A DNA stretch of 64,000 nt from an uncultured Alphaproteobacteria bacterium (lineage in GTDB: Bacteria > Pseudomonadota > Alphaproteobacteria > Rhizobiales > Aestuariivirgaceae). Of this stretch, positions 37,702-47,306 are shown piece after piece. The position numbers were made by a program, and so were the translations under genes. Location of the stretch: positions 23,306 to 87,305 of the forward strand of contig CALMUW010000086.1 of the NCBI GenBank assembly GCA_937872985.1, read 5' to 3'. The first letter of the stretch is position 1. Each line of letters starts with the position of its first letter. The notes beneath the pieces were generated by a model. It was not told where the DNA came from and did no database searches. It was given only the letters and a program-made list of their open reading frames with translations.

Positions 37702-40218
37702 TCAGGCTGCCAGCAGCGCGATGGGCTGGCGGCGCAGGCGCAGCGCATTGCTGATGACCGAAACCGAGGACAGGCTCATGGCGAGCGCGGCAATGGCGGG
37801 CGTGAGCAGCAGGCCCAGCAGCGGATAGAGAATGCCCGCCGCCAGCGGAATGCCGATGGCATTATAGGCGAAGGCGAAGAACAGGTTCTGCTTGATATTG
37901 GCCAGCGTGGCGTGGGCGAGATTGCGGGCGCGCTGAAGCCCGGTGATGTCGCCATGGAGCAGGGTGAGGCCGGCGTTTTCCATGGCGAGATCAGTGCCGG
38001 TGGCCATGGCGACACCGCAGTCGGCCTGGGCCAGGGCGGCGGCGTCATTGATGCCGTCCCCCGCCATGATGACCTTGCGTCCTTGCGCCTGAAGGTCCTT
38101 CACCAGCGCCAGCTTGTCCTGCGGCAGGACGCGGGCCTTCACCTCGTCAATGCCGAGGCTGCGCGCCACCGACTGGGCCACGCGCTCGTCATCGCCCGTG
38201 GCCATGATGATGCGCAGACCTTCGACCTTGAGTCTGGCCACCGCTTCGGCAGCGGCAGGTCTGAGAGGATCGGCAGCGGTAATGAGGCCCAGAAGGGTCG
38301 GGCCACGGGCGACAAAGACCGGGGTTTCACCGCGGGCGGCGGCGCCATCGGCGGCTGCCGACAGGGCGGGGGGAAGGACAATGGCGCGGTCCGCCATCAG
38401 GCGGCGATTGCCGAGCAACACCGGCTGGCCGTCGCTGCTGCCTTCGAGGCCAAGGCCGGGCAGGCTTTTGCCCTTGATCTGAACCGGGGCCACATTTTCA
38501 GCCGTGGCGGCGGTGCGGATGGCCTCGGCGAGGGGATGGTTGCCCGCTGCTTCAAGGCCCGCCGCGAGGGCCAGCACGGCAGCGCGCGTGACGCCTGGGG
38601 CGGTGATGATGTCCATGACCTGCGGCTTGCCCATGGTCAGCGTGCCGGTCTTGTCGATGACCAGCGTGTCGGCCTCGGCCAGGGCCTCCAGCGCCGGAGC
38701 CTTGCGGATCAGAATGCCATTGCTGGCACCCCGGCCTGCCGCCACCATGACCGACATGGGCGTGGCGAGGCCGAGCGCGCAGGGGCAGGCAATGATCAGC
38801 ACGCTGATGAAAGCGGCGATGGCATAGGCGAGTTTGGGCTCCGGCCCGACCAGCAGCCAGAGAACGAAGGCGAGGGCGGCAATGGCAATGACCGTGGGCA
38901 CAAACCAGCGGGCGATGCGGTCAGCCAGGGACTGGATGGGGGCCTTGGAGCGCTGGGCCTCGCTCACCGCCAGAACGATGCGCGACAGCGTGGTGTCCAG
39001 TCCGACGCGCGTTGCCGTCAGGGTGAAGCCGGTGGCGCCGTTGAAGGTGCCGGCGTGAACCGGCGCACCCGCCGTCTTGGCCACGGGCACGGCTTCGCCG
39101 GTGAGCATGGATTCCTCGATCAAGGCCTCGCCGGTGACGACCTCGCCATCCACCGGCACGCGCTCATGGGCGCGCACCATCAGACGGTCGCCGACCTTCA
39201 CCTCGGCCAGCGGCACATCGGCTTCCGTGCCGTCGGCGGCGATGCGGTGGGCCGTGTCCGGCACCCGGCGGAGCAATGCCTTCAGCGCCTCTCCGGTCTT
39301 GGCCCGGGCGCGCAGTTCCAGAACCTGCCCCAGGAGGACCAGTGCGACAATGACCGCGGCACTTTCAAAGTAGACACCCACCGTGCCATCGGCGGCGCGC
39401 AATCCCGCCGGAAAGAGGCTGGGGGCCAGCATGGCGACGAGACTGTAGAGGAAGGCCGCCGCCGTGCCGACGCCGATGAGCGACCACATGTTGAGGTTCA
39501 TGGTCTGGAAGGAAAGGAGCGCCCGCTTGAACAGCGGCAGGCCCGCCCAGAGCACCACGGGTGCCGCGAGGGCGGCCTGGGCCCATTGCCCAACGACGCC
39601 ATGGGCCCAGTGGCCGATGAACAGGCCGAGGTGCGGGGCCATGGCGATGACCAGCAGCGGCACGACGAAGAGCGCGGCAAACCAGAAGCGCCGGGTCATG
39701 TCCACCAGTTCGGGATTGGGCCCCTGATCCGCAAGCGAGGGCGTCATGGGTTCCAGCGCCATGCCGCAGATGGGACAATCGCCCGGCCCGTCCGCTTCCA
39801 CCTCCGGGTCCATGGGGCAGCCCCACTTGGTGCCCGGCGGTGCCGTCACCGGCGCTGGCTTTGGCGCATCACCGCGGTAGGCCTCTGGGTTCGCGTCGAA
39901 TTTCTTCTGGCAGCCCGCGCTGCAGAAATAGATCCTCTGGCCCTCATATTTCGACATCCAGGGAGCCGAGGCCTTGTCCACCACCATCTCGCAGACGGGG
40001 TCAATGGCGGTGAGATGGGCCTCCGGGTCGGCGGCAAATTTCTCGGCGCATCTGGCGCAGCAGAAATGAAAGGTCCGGCCCTGATGGTCGCGCGTGGGCT
40101 TGCCGGCGTTGGGGTCAACCGTCATGCCGCAGATGACGTCGCGGATCACGACGGGCCGGGGCTTCTTCATGGCAGCCGGTTGCGGGAAGGCGCCGGGGGC
40201 GAGGGTGAACTGGGTCAT
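37702..40218 (-). CDS. heavy-metal P1B-type ATPase with two YHS domains (CopA-like)
   Basis: About 838 aa. Instead of HMA domains, the N-terminus carries two YHS metal-binding domains (VICGMTVDPNAGKP with FCCARCAEKF; DPVCEMVVDK with FCSAGCQKKF, together about residues 27-113) and a heavy-metal-binding segment WGCPMDPEVEADGPGDCPIC near 131-150. The core has the membrane motif CPC in IIACPCALGLATP (about 476), the phosphorylation site DKTGTLT (about 520), GNHPLAEA, and GDGINDAAAL. The CPC motif and the ending MSLSSVSVISNALRLR indicate Cu(I)/Ag(I) export. ATG 40218 was taken; 40245 and 40272 are other in-frame ATGs, none with a convincing ribosome binding site. Confidence 0.9.
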   Translation of the reverse strand: MTQFTLAPGAFPQPAAMKKPRPVVIRDVICGMTVDPNAGKPTRDHQGRTFHFCCARCAEKFAADPEAHLTAIDPVCEMVVDKASAPWMSKYEGQRIYFCSAGCQKKFDANPEAYRGDAPKPAPVTAPPGTKWGCPMDPEVEADGPGDCPICGMALEPMTPSLADQGPNPELVDMTRRFWFAALFVVPLLVIAMAPHLGLFIGHWAHGVVGQWAQAALAAPVVLWAGLPLFKRALLSFQTMNLNMWSLIGVGTAAAFLYSLVAMLAPSLFPAGLRAADGTVGVYFESAAVIVALVLLGQVLELRARAKTGEALKALLRRVPDTAHRIAADGTEADVPLAEVKVGDRLMVRAHERVPVDGEVVTGEALIEESMLTGEAVPVAKTAGAPVHAGTFNGATGFTLTATRVGLDTTLSRIVLAVSEAQRSKAPIQSLADRIARWFVPTVIAIAALAFVLWLLVGPEPKLAYAIAAFISVLIIACPCALGLATPMSVMVAAGRGASNGILIRKAPALEALAEADTLVIDKTGTLTMGKPQVMDIITAPGVTRAAVLALAAGLEAAGNHPLAEAIRTAATAENVAPVQIKGKSLPGLGLEGSSDGQPVLLGNRRLMADRAIVLPPALSAAADGAAARGETPVFVARGPTLLGLITAADPLRPAAAEAVARLKVEGLRIIMATGDDERVAQSVARSLGIDEVKARVLPQDKLALVKDLQAQGRKVIMAGDGINDAAALAQADCGVAMATGTDLAMENAGLTLLHGDITGLQRARNLAHATLANIKQNLFFAFAYNAIGIPLAAGILYPLLGLLLTPAIAALAMSLSSVSVISNALRLRRQPIALLAA

Positions 40219-40358
40219 GAACAATCCATTGCAGCTTTCCTTCATATTGGGCGGGGGCGCGGGCAAGCGCAAGCGCAGGGCCCATCAGTTCCCTGTGACA
40301 GCCGCTTTCATTTCCGGGGCGGCCTCGCCTATGGTGCAAAGACTGAGGAGCCTGCCTT

Positions 40359-41201
40359 GTGAGTCCCGCCGTCTTCTTCGCCGTGCTCGCCGCTGCATTT
40401 TTCCACGCGGGCTGGAACCTGCTGGTCAAGCTGAAGCTCGACCGGCTGCTTGCCCTCTTCCTGTTGCAGGTGATGATCGGGGGCATGGCCCTGGTGATGC
40501 TCGCCGTTTTCCCCTGGCCCGCCGCCGCCGCCCTGCCCTTTGCCGTCACCACCGGCATGCTGCACGCGGGCTATAATGTGTTTCTGGCGCGGGCCTATGA
40601 AACGGCGGACCTGTCGCAGATCTACCCCATCGCGCGCGGCACAGCGCCATTGGTCACCCTTCTGGGTGCCACCGTCTTTGCCGGCGACCGGCTGTCGGCG
40701 GCGGCGCTTTTCGGCCTGTTTGTCGTGGTGGCGGGCATCTGGCTCATCGCCACGGGCGGCAGGCGCGCCTTGGCGCTGGATGGCCGCAGCCTGGGCTTTG
40801 CGCTGGTCACCTCGCTGTTCATCGGCGTCTATACGGTGGTGGATGGCATGGGGGCACGGGCTTCGGGTGCTCCCTCCGGCTATACGGCCACCGTCTTCCT
40901 GTTCGACGCCCTGTTCATGACCCTGGCCACGCTCGCCCTGCGGGGGCGCGGCATCTTTGCCGCCGTGGTGCCGCACTGGCGGAGCGGACTCATGGCCGCC
41001 GCCCTGTCGCTCGCCGCCTACTGGATCGTGCTCTGGGCCATGACGGAGGCCCCCATCGCGGCAGTGGCCGCCCTGCGCGAGACCTCCATCCTCTTTGTCA
41101 TGGTGCTCTCGGCCCTGTTCCTCAAGGAACGGATCACGCCGGCGCGGGGCCTGGGCGGGGCGCTGGTGGTGGCGGGTGCCATGCTGCTCCGGTTCGCCTG
41201 A
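40359..41201 (+). CDS. DMT superfamily (EamA) transporter
   Basis: 280 aa inner-membrane protein with ten hydrophobic helices in two EamA repeats; DLSQIYPIARGTAPLVTLLG and AVAALRETSILFVMVLSALF are the matching segments before helices 4 and 9. The family exports amino acids, sugars or other metabolites. GTG 40359 is supported by GAGGAG about 10 bases upstream, and no ATG exists near the conserved N-terminus. It diverges from the P-type ATPase with 140 bases between the starts. Substrate unknown. Confidence 0.88.
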   Translation: MSPAVFFAVLAAAFFHAGWNLLVKLKLDRLLALFLLQVMIGGMALVMLAVFPWPAAAALPFAVTTGMLHAGYNVFLARAYETADLSQIYPIARGTAPLVTLLGATVFAGDRLSAAALFGLFVVVAGIWLIATGGRRALALDGRSLGFALVTSLFIGVYTVVDGMGARASGAPSGYTATVFLFDALFMTLATLALRGRGIFAAVVPHWRSGLMAAALSLAAYWIVLWAMTEAPIAAVAALRETSILFVMVLSALFLKERITPARGLGGALVVAGAMLLRFA

Positions 41202-41282
41202 ACTGGTGCCATGAAGTTGCAGCGCCTGTCATTTGCCCCGCCGCCGCCGGGCGGCTAGTTTCGCCCGCAACAGGAGAGCACC

Positions 41283-42716
41283 ATGCTGCACAAGAATTTC
41301 ATCAATGGCGAATGGGTCGAGGGCGTTTCGGCCAAGGACAATATCAATCCCTCGGACACGCGCGAGGTGGTGGGCACCTATGCGCAGGGCGACGCCACGC
41401 AGACCGAAGCCGCCATTGCCGCGGCGCGCGCCGCCTTTCCCGGCTGGGCCGCCACCACGCCGCAGCAGCGCGCCGACATCCTGGAAAAGATCGGCATCGA
41501 GATCGCCGCGCGCAAGGATGAACTGGGGGCCCTGTTGTCGCGCGAGGAAGGCAAGCCGCTCGCCTTCGGCGTGGGCGAGGCGCTGCGCGCCGGGCAGATC
41601 TTCAAGTTCTATGCGCAGGAGGCGCTGCGCCAGGAGGGGGTGGCCATTCCTTCGGTCCGGCCCGGGGTTGATGTGGTCATCACGCGCGAGCCGCTGGGCG
41701 TCGTCGGCATCATCAGCCCGTGGAATTTCCCCATCGCCATTCCGGCCTGGAAAATCGCGCCCGCCCTTGCCTTCGGCAATACGGTGGTGTTCAAGCCCGC
41801 CGACCTGGTGCCGGCTTCGGCCTGGGCGCTGGTGGAGATTGCCTCGCGTTCCGGCCTGCCGCCGGGGGTGCTTAATCTGGTCATGGGGCGCGGCTCGGTG
41901 GTAGGCCAGACGCTGCTCGATCATCGTGACGTCAACGCCATTTCCTTCACCGGATCGGTGGAGACGGGGGCGCGCGTTGCCGCCTCGTGCTCGCTGCGCG
42001 GCGCCAAGTATCAGTTGGAAATGGGCGGCAAGAGTCCGCTCATCGTCATGGACGATGCCGATCTTGACGCCGCCGCACTGGCCGCCGTCGATGGTGCCTT
42101 CTATCAGACGGGTCAGCGCTGCACGGCCAATTCGCGCTTGGTGGTGCATGAGAAAATTCACGATGCCTTCATCGCCAAGGTGGTGGCGCTGATGAAGGGC
42201 CTGAAGGTGGCGCATGCGCTGGAGGCGGGCAGCGTCGTTGGCCCGGTGGTGGATGAAAGCCAGCTCAGGCAGGATGAAATGTATGTGCGCGTGGCGCAGG
42301 AGGAAGGCGGCGAACTGGTCATGGGCGGCGAACGGCTGAACCGCGAGACGCCGGGCTTCTATTTTTCACCGGCACTCATCACCCGCACGCAGAATTCCAT
42401 GCGCATCAACCGCGAGGAAGTCTTCGGCCCGGTGGCCTCGGTCATCAAGGTCAAGGATTACGATGAGGCGGTGCAGGTGGCCAATGACACCACCTTCGGC
42501 CTGTCGTCGGCGATCTTCACGCGCTCTTTGAAACTCGCCACCGACTTCCGCAAGAAATCGGCGGCGGGCATGGTGATGGTCAATCTCGCCACGGCCGGCG
42601 TGGACTATCATGTGCCCTTCGGCGGGCGCAAAGGCTCAAGCTATGGCGCGCGCGAACAAGGCCGCCATGCGGTGGAATTCTATACCGCCATCAAGACGGC
42701 CTATATCAACGCCTGA
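41283..42716 (+). CDS. NAD(P)-dependent aldehyde dehydrogenase, semialdehyde dehydrogenase type
   Basis: 477 aa. The ALDH core motifs are complete: ISPWNFPIAIPAWKIAPALA, FTGSVETGARVA, general base Glu in LEMGGKSPLI (residue 246) and catalytic Cys in GQRCTANSRLV (residue 280). The C-terminal segment GVDYHVPFGGRKGSSYGARE resembles alpha-ketoglutaric semialdehyde dehydrogenases of sugar-acid catabolism, which oxidise 2,5-dioxopentanoate to 2-oxoglutarate. This identity is inferred from likeness. The ribosome binding site is AGGAGAG. The convergent FAH-family hydrolase gene begins directly past its stop, and such hydrolases often belong to the same pathways. Confidence 0.85.
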   Translation: MLHKNFINGEWVEGVSAKDNINPSDTREVVGTYAQGDATQTEAAIAAARAAFPGWAATTPQQRADILEKIGIEIAARKDELGALLSREEGKPLAFGVGEALRAGQIFKFYAQEALRQEGVAIPSVRPGVDVVITREPLGVVGIISPWNFPIAIPAWKIAPALAFGNTVVFKPADLVPASAWALVEIASRSGLPPGVLNLVMGRGSVVGQTLLDHRDVNAISFTGSVETGARVAASCSLRGAKYQLEMGGKSPLIVMDDADLDAAALAAVDGAFYQTGQRCTANSRLVVHEKIHDAFIAKVVALMKGLKVAHALEAGSVVGPVVDESQLRQDEMYVRVAQEEGGELVMGGERLNRETPGFYFSPALITRTQNSMRINREEVFGPVASVIKVKDYDEAVQVANDTTFGLSSAIFTRSLKLATDFRKKSAAGMVMVNLATAGVDYHVPFGGRKGSSYGAREQGRHAVEFYTAIKTAYINA

Positions 42717-43364
42717 TCAGAGGACGGCGACGGTAAGGGTGGCGATGCCGCTGATCGCGGCGACCATGGTATCGCCGCGTTTCACTGCGCCGACGCCGGC
42801 GGGCGTTCCGGTGAAGATGAGATCACCCGGCTGAAGGGCAAAGAGCGTGCGAAGTTCGGTGATGATGCCGTCCACCGGCCAGATCATCTGGGCCACATCG
42901 GCGCTTTGGCGGCGCACGCCATTGACATCAAGGGTGATGGTGCCGTGGCGCATGATCTCCGTGGCCGGATGAATTTCTGAAATGGGCGCGGAGTGATCAA
43001 AGCCCTTGGCCACATCCCAGGGGCGGCCCTGTTTCCTGGCCTCGGCCTGGCGGTCGCGCCGCGTCATGTCGATGCCCACGGCGTAGCCGAAGATTTCCGC
43101 GCCATCGCCCAGGGCCACCACCAGTTCGACCTCGTGGTGCACATCGGCGGAAGCCGCGGGATAGGGAAAGAGGCCTGCCTGGGTCAGCGCATCGGCGGGC
43201 TTCATGAAAAAGAACGGCGGCTCGCGGCGGGCGTCGCCGCCCATTTCGGCGGCGTGATCGGCATAATTGCGGCCGACACAATAGACGCGATGGACCGGAA
43301 AGCGCGCAGGACTTCCGGCAATGGCCAGCGTGACCGGCGGGGCGGGGCGGAAGGCCAGCGTCAT
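42717..43364 (-). CDS. fumarylacetoacetate hydrolase family protein
   Basis: 215 aa single-domain FAH-fold enzyme that cleaves or decarboxylates beta-diketo or oxaloacetate-like acids. Family motifs are VYCVGRNYADHAAEMG, FFMKPADAL, the metal ligands in HHEVELVVALG, and IFTGTPAGVGAVKRGD. Close relatives are acylpyruvases and oxaloacetate decarboxylases. The ATG at 43364 overlaps the pncA stop by 4 bases; the frame extends 47 codons further into pncA but without family similarity. It forms a three-gene chain glk, pncA, FAH with ATGA overlaps. Confidence 0.88.
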   Translation of the reverse strand: MTLAFRPAPPVTLAIAGSPARFPVHRVYCVGRNYADHAAEMGGDARREPPFFFMKPADALTQAGLFPYPAASADVHHEVELVVALGDGAEIFGYAVGIDMTRRDRQAEARKQGRPWDVAKGFDHSAPISEIHPATEIMRHGTITLDVNGVRRQSADVAQMIWPVDGIITELRTLFALQPGDLIFTGTPAGVGAVKRGDTMVAAISGIATLTVAVL

Positions 43365-43972
43365 GACAGGACGATGCCGCGCCGGGCGAAGATCTCGCGC
43401 GTGGCCGCTGCCGAGCCATTCAGGTCGATGGCGCGGGTGGCGCGCTCGATCACCGTCACGTCGAAGCCCAGGGTGCGGGCATCCTCGGCGGAGTAACGCA
43501 CGCAATAGTCGAAGGCGAGGCCCACCATGGTGATTTTGCGGAAGCCGCGCTCCTTTACATAGGCGCCAAGGCCGGTGGGCGTCACATGGTCGTTCTCAAA
43601 GAAGGCGGAATAGGAATCGATGGCCCGGCGAAAACCCTTGCGCAGGATCAATTCGGCATGAGGAATGTCGAGACCCTTGTGAAAGGCCGCCCCTTCCGTG
43701 TTCTGCACGCAGTGATCGGGCCACAGCGTCTGGGGACCATAGGGCATGGTGACCTGACTGAAGGGGGCAGCACCCTCATGCTGCGAGGCAAAGGACGAAT
43801 GGCCCCTGGGGTGCCAGTCCTGGGTCAGCACCACATGGGGAAATTCGCGCGCCAACTGATTGATGACCGGCACCACCTTGTCGCCCCCCGCCACGGCGAG
43901 ATTGCCACCGGGGCAGAAGTCGTTCTGCACGTCGATGACCAGCAGCAGGGTTTTGGGTGAGAACATGATCAC
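43361..43972 (-). CDS. pncA: nicotinamidase
   Basis: 203 aa isochorismatase-fold hydrolase that converts nicotinamide to nicotinate in NAD salvage. Catalytic Asp is in LLVIDVQNDFCPGGNLAVAG (about residue 14), metal ligands are in LTQDWHPRGHSSFASQH, the Lys region is LRKGF, and the nucleophilic Cys is in GLAFDYCVRYSAEDA. The set matches bacterial PncA closely. It overlaps glk upstream and the FAH gene downstream by 4 bases each, which couples their translation although the three reactions are unrelated. Confidence 0.94.
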   Translation of the reverse strand: MIMFSPKTLLLVIDVQNDFCPGGNLAVAGGDKVVPVINQLAREFPHVVLTQDWHPRGHSSFASQHEGAAPFSQVTMPYGPQTLWPDHCVQNTEGAAFHKGLDIPHAELILRKGFRRAIDSYSAFFENDHVTPTGLGAYVKERGFRKITMVGLAFDYCVRYSAEDARTLGFDVTVIERATRAIDLNGSAAATREIFARRGIVLS

Positions 43973-44913
43973 TCCTGGGCCAGGGCGGCGGCGCAGCCCT
44001 TCAGCGCCGGAAAGGGTTCGATAATGACATAGACTGGAATGGGCTTCATGATCGCCGCCAACTTGCCCTTGTCTTCAAACACGGCGCGGAAGGGGCCTTC
44101 GCGCAATTTTGCGACGAGCGAGGGCACAATCCCGCCCGCGAGATAAACGCCGCCCTTGGCCTGAAGGCTCATGGCGGCGTCTCCGGCGATGCGGGCCAGC
44201 CAGATGACGAACTGATCGACGGTGGCCACCGCGTCGGCATCGCTGCCCGCAAGCCCCGCCTGCAACACGGCCTCCGGCGTGGCGAGGCCGGGCGTCCGCG
44301 CCCGCGCCTGATACATGCGCAGCAGGCCGCCGCCGGTGACGGCATCCTCGCTGGTGAAGGTATGGCCCGGGGTTTTCATGGCCTCGCGCCAGTCGAACTC
44401 CTCCTGGGTTTCGATGGGCAGCGTGATGTGTCCCACCTCGCCCGGAATGGCGAGCCAGCCGCCGCGCGGCAGGCGCGCCAGAGCCGCCATGCCCAGCCCG
44501 GTGCCGGGGCCGAGGACGATCTTCACCCGGGTCGGGTCCGGGGCCTCGCCGCCCACCTGTTCAAGGTCGCGCGCCGCGAGATGGGGCAGCGACAGGGCCA
44601 GCGCCTCATAGTCATTGAGCAGGCGGAAGGAACGCGACTGGGCGGCCCGGCGAAGGCTCGCGCTGGAGAAGGACCAGTTGCGGTTGGTGAGCTGGGCGCT
44701 GTCGCCCAGAACCGGCCCGGCCACGGCGATGGCGGCGGCGGCGAGCGCGCCGATGCCGCGCGCCTGAAGATAGGCCTCGACCGCCTCCTCCAGCGCGCCG
44801 AAGCGGTCGTTCTTCAGGGCCGCCACGTCATGGATGGCCTGGGTTCCCGGCTCCACCAGACCGAAGCGCGAATTGGTGCCGCCAATGTCGCCGACCAGCG
44901 CCAGCTGCGTCAT
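43969..44913 (-). CDS. glk: glucokinase
   Basis: 314 aa ATP-dependent hexokinase of the bacterial Glk family (not ROK). The phosphate-binding motif is LVGDIGGTNSRFGL at residues 6-19, with LTNRNWSFS and IALPHLAARDLEQ-like central regions, a GPGTGLGMA motif in place of the usual GTGLGVA, and EVGH preceding the catalytic section. ATG 44913 was chosen for GGGAGA 5 bases upstream; the frame has another ATG 18 codons earlier without support. With pgl and zwf nearby, it feeds glucose into the Entner-Doudoroff or pentose phosphate route. Confidence 0.92.
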   Translation of the reverse strand: MTQLALVGDIGGTNSRFGLVEPGTQAIHDVAALKNDRFGALEEAVEAYLQARGIGALAAAAIAVAGPVLGDSAQLTNRNWSFSSASLRRAAQSRSFRLLNDYEALALSLPHLAARDLEQVGGEAPDPTRVKIVLGPGTGLGMAALARLPRGGWLAIPGEVGHITLPIETQEEFDWREAMKTPGHTFTSEDAVTGGGLLRMYQARARTPGLATPEAVLQAGLAGSDADAVATVDQFVIWLARIAGDAAMSLQAKGGVYLAGGIVPSLVAKLREGPFRAVFEDKGKLAAIMKPIPVYVIIEPFPALKGCAAALAQE

Positions 44914-45008
44914 GATTGTCTCCCTTGCGCTTGATCTGCCACTGATTTCTGGACGGGGCAAGGGCACATGGGTTACAAGCCCGGCCAGTTCACAGGGACC
45001 CCCTGACC

Positions 45009-46592
45009 TTGACCAGCCAGATCGAAACCGAAGTGGCGCGGCGGCGCACCTTCGCCATCATTTCCCACCCCGACGCGGGCAAGACCACGCTGACCGAAAA
45101 GCTGCTGCTGTTCGGCGGCGCCATTCAGCTTGCCGGTCAGGTGCGGGCCAAGGGCGACCGCAGGCGCACCCGTTCGGACTGGATGGCGATCGAGCGGGCG
45201 CGCGGCATTTCGGTCGTCACTTCGGTCATGACCTTCGAATATGGCGGCTGCGTCTTCAACCTGCTGGATACGCCGGGGCACGAGGACTTTTCCGAGGACA
45301 CCTATCGCACGCTGACCGCGGTCGATGCCGCGGTGATGGTGATCGACGGGGCCAAGGGCATCGAGGACCGGACGCGCAAGCTCTTCGAGATCTGCCGCCT
45401 GCGCGACATTCCCATCATCACCTTCATCAACAAGATGGACCGCGAGACGCGCGAGCCGCTCGACCTTCTGGACGAGATCGAGAAGGGCCTGGCCCTGGCC
45501 GTGGCCCCGCTGGTCTGGCCCGTGGGCCTGGGCAAGACTTTCACCGGCACCTACGACCTGTCGCACCACCGCCTGCGCAAGCTGGACGAGGACCCGGAGG
45601 GGGTGACCCTCTCTGGCCCCGAGGACGCGGTGATCGACACGCTGCTGCCCCATGGCGCGGCGGAGCACTGGCGCGAGGAGATTGCCCTCGTCTCCGACCT
45701 TGCCCAGGGCTTTGACCTTAAGTCCTTCCGCGAGGGCCACCTGTCGCCGGTGCTGTTCGGTTCGGCGCTGCGAAACTTCGGCGTGCGCGATCTGCTCGAC
45801 ACGCTCATTGCCTATGCGCCGCCGCCGCGCGACCAGACGGCGGCAGGCCGCGTGGTCCATGCCACGGAAGAGAAGCTGACCGGCATCGTCTTCAAGATCC
45901 AGGCCAACATGGACCCCAACCACCGCGACCGCATTGCCTTCATGCGGCTGGCCTCGGGCAAGCTCACGCGCGGCATGAAGGTGAAGATCGTGCGCACGGG
46001 AAAACCGCTGGCGCTCAACGCGCCGCAATTCTTCTTCGCGCAGGACCGCTCGCTGGCGGAAGAAGCCTTTGCCGGCGACGTGGTGGGCATTCCCAACCAT
46101 GGCGTGCTGCGCATCGGCGACACGCTGACCGAGGGCGAGGACGTGGTGTTCACCGGCGTGCCCTCCTTCGCGCCGGAAATCCTGCGCCGGGTGAAGCTCG
46201 GTGACCCCATGAAGGCGAAGAAGCTGCGCGCCGCGCTGGAGGAACTGGCCGAGGAAGGTGTCGTGCAGTTGTTCATTCCGGTCGATGGCTCGGGGGCCAT
46301 CGTCGGCGTGGTGGGTGCGCTGCAACTGGACGTGTTGCAGGGCCGGCTCGATGCCGAATATGGCGTGCCGGTGGCGTTCGAGACGACGCGCAACGAGGTC
46401 ATGCGCTGGATTGCCTCGGCCGATGCACAGAAGCTCGAGGACTTCATCGCCGCCAACCGCTTTTCCATCGCCCATGATCTCGATGGCGATCCGGTGTTCA
46501 TGGCGCAGTCGGCCTTCAGCCTGAACTATGCGCTGGAACGCGCCCCCGACATCCGGTCCTTCGAGATCAAGGAAATGCACAAGGCGAAATAA
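45009..46592 (+). CDS. prfC: peptide chain release factor 3
   Basis: 527 aa translational GTPase that removes RF1/RF2 from the ribosome after termination. G1 is SHPDAGKTTLTEK, the RF3-specific effector stretch includes RRRTRSDWMAIERARGISV, G3 is LLDTPGHEDFSEDTYRTL and G4 is NKMD, followed by the domain II and III regions. The first codon is TTG at 45009, as no ATG or GTG lies before the conserved GTP-binding site. AGGGA upstream can serve as ribosome binding site. Monocistronic between divergent glk and convergent pgl. Confidence 0.95.
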   Translation: MTSQIETEVARRRTFAIISHPDAGKTTLTEKLLLFGGAIQLAGQVRAKGDRRRTRSDWMAIERARGISVVTSVMTFEYGGCVFNLLDTPGHEDFSEDTYRTLTAVDAAVMVIDGAKGIEDRTRKLFEICRLRDIPIITFINKMDRETREPLDLLDEIEKGLALAVAPLVWPVGLGKTFTGTYDLSHHRLRKLDEDPEGVTLSGPEDAVIDTLLPHGAAEHWREEIALVSDLAQGFDLKSFREGHLSPVLFGSALRNFGVRDLLDTLIAYAPPPRDQTAAGRVVHATEEKLTGIVFKIQANMDPNHRDRIAFMRLASGKLTRGMKVKIVRTGKPLALNAPQFFFAQDRSLAEEAFAGDVVGIPNHGVLRIGDTLTEGEDVVFTGVPSFAPEILRRVKLGDPMKAKKLRAALEELAEEGVVQLFIPVDGSGAIVGVVGALQLDVLQGRLDAEYGVPVAFETTRNEVMRWIASADAQKLEDFIAANRFSIAHDLDGDPVFMAQSAFSLNYALERAPDIRSFEIKEMHKAK

Positions 46593-46649
46593 TCCTGCCG
46601 TCCGGAGGGATGCAAAAACCGCTGCGCCGTTTGTGGTTGCAAGGGCAGA

Positions 46650-47306
46650 TCACGGACACCAATAGAGCGACACGGGCGTGGTGGCGCGCAGGACGGCCCG
46701 GATGGGCATGTCCGCCACCGGCCCCGCGCCCAGCGCCTCCTTCAACACCGCCTTCTTGGCCGCGCCCTCGCAGTGGAGACAGAGCAGCGCGGCGCGCAAC
46801 AGCCAAGGCAGCGTGAAGGTGAGGCGCGCCTCTTCGGCGCCCGGCGCCGTCACCGCCATGATTTTTTCCGTCGCATCGGCATCCAGCACCTTTTCCAGTT
46901 GCGGGCTCTTGGGAAAGAAGGAGGCGGTGTGGCCATCCGCGCCCAGGCCCAGCACCACCACGTCAAAGGGCGGCACATCGGCGGCGCGGGGATTGCCCAG
47001 CAGGGGTTCGAAGCGCGCCCTGGCGGCCTCATGTTTCAGCAGATGGTCGCGCACCAGGCGGGCATTGGAGCGTTCGCTGGTGGGCGGCACCTGGCGCTCA
47101 TCGACCAGCGTGATGGCAACCCGCCCCCAGGACAATTTGCGCTGCGACAGGGCCTTGAAGAAGCGGATGGGCGTCGTGCCCCCCGAAACGGCCAGAGCCG
47201 CATGGCCACGGGCCTCGATGGCACGGTCCAGTTCCGCCGCCACATGGGCGGCCAGCGCCGCAGCAAGGGCCTCGGTGTCGGCAAATTCAAAGCGGCGTTC
47301 AATCAC
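46650..47306 (-). CDS. pgl: 6-phosphogluconolactonase
   Basis: 218 aa enzyme (SOL/DevB type) that hydrolyses 6-phosphogluconolactone to 6-phosphogluconate. Motifs are LAVSGGTTPIRFFKAL near residue 40, TLVDERQVPPTSERSN, and VVLGLGADGHTASFFP. It overlaps zwf by 4 bases, forming the standard zwf-pgl pair. edd, which often follows in alphaproteobacteria, is missing here. Confidence 0.95.
   Translation of the reverse strand: MIERRFEFADTEALAAALAAHVAAELDRAIEARGHAALAVSGGTTPIRFFKALSQRKLSWGRVAITLVDERQVPPTSERSNARLVRDHLLKHEAARARFEPLLGNPRAADVPPFDVVVLGLGADGHTASFFPKSPQLEKVLDADATEKIMAVTAPGAEEARLTFTLPWLLRAALLCLHCEGAAKKAVLKEALGAGPVADMPIRAVLRATTPVSLYWCP

Noticed and set aside
37912..40362. 816-codon plus-strand frame opposite the P-type ATPase
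   Set aside because: Antisense shadow; all P-type ATPase motifs are in the minus-strand frame.
46593..46649. Possible terminator between prfC and pgl
   Set aside because: Only an imperfect AACCGC/GGTT-type pairing with a long loop and a short A-run is present; too weak to call.
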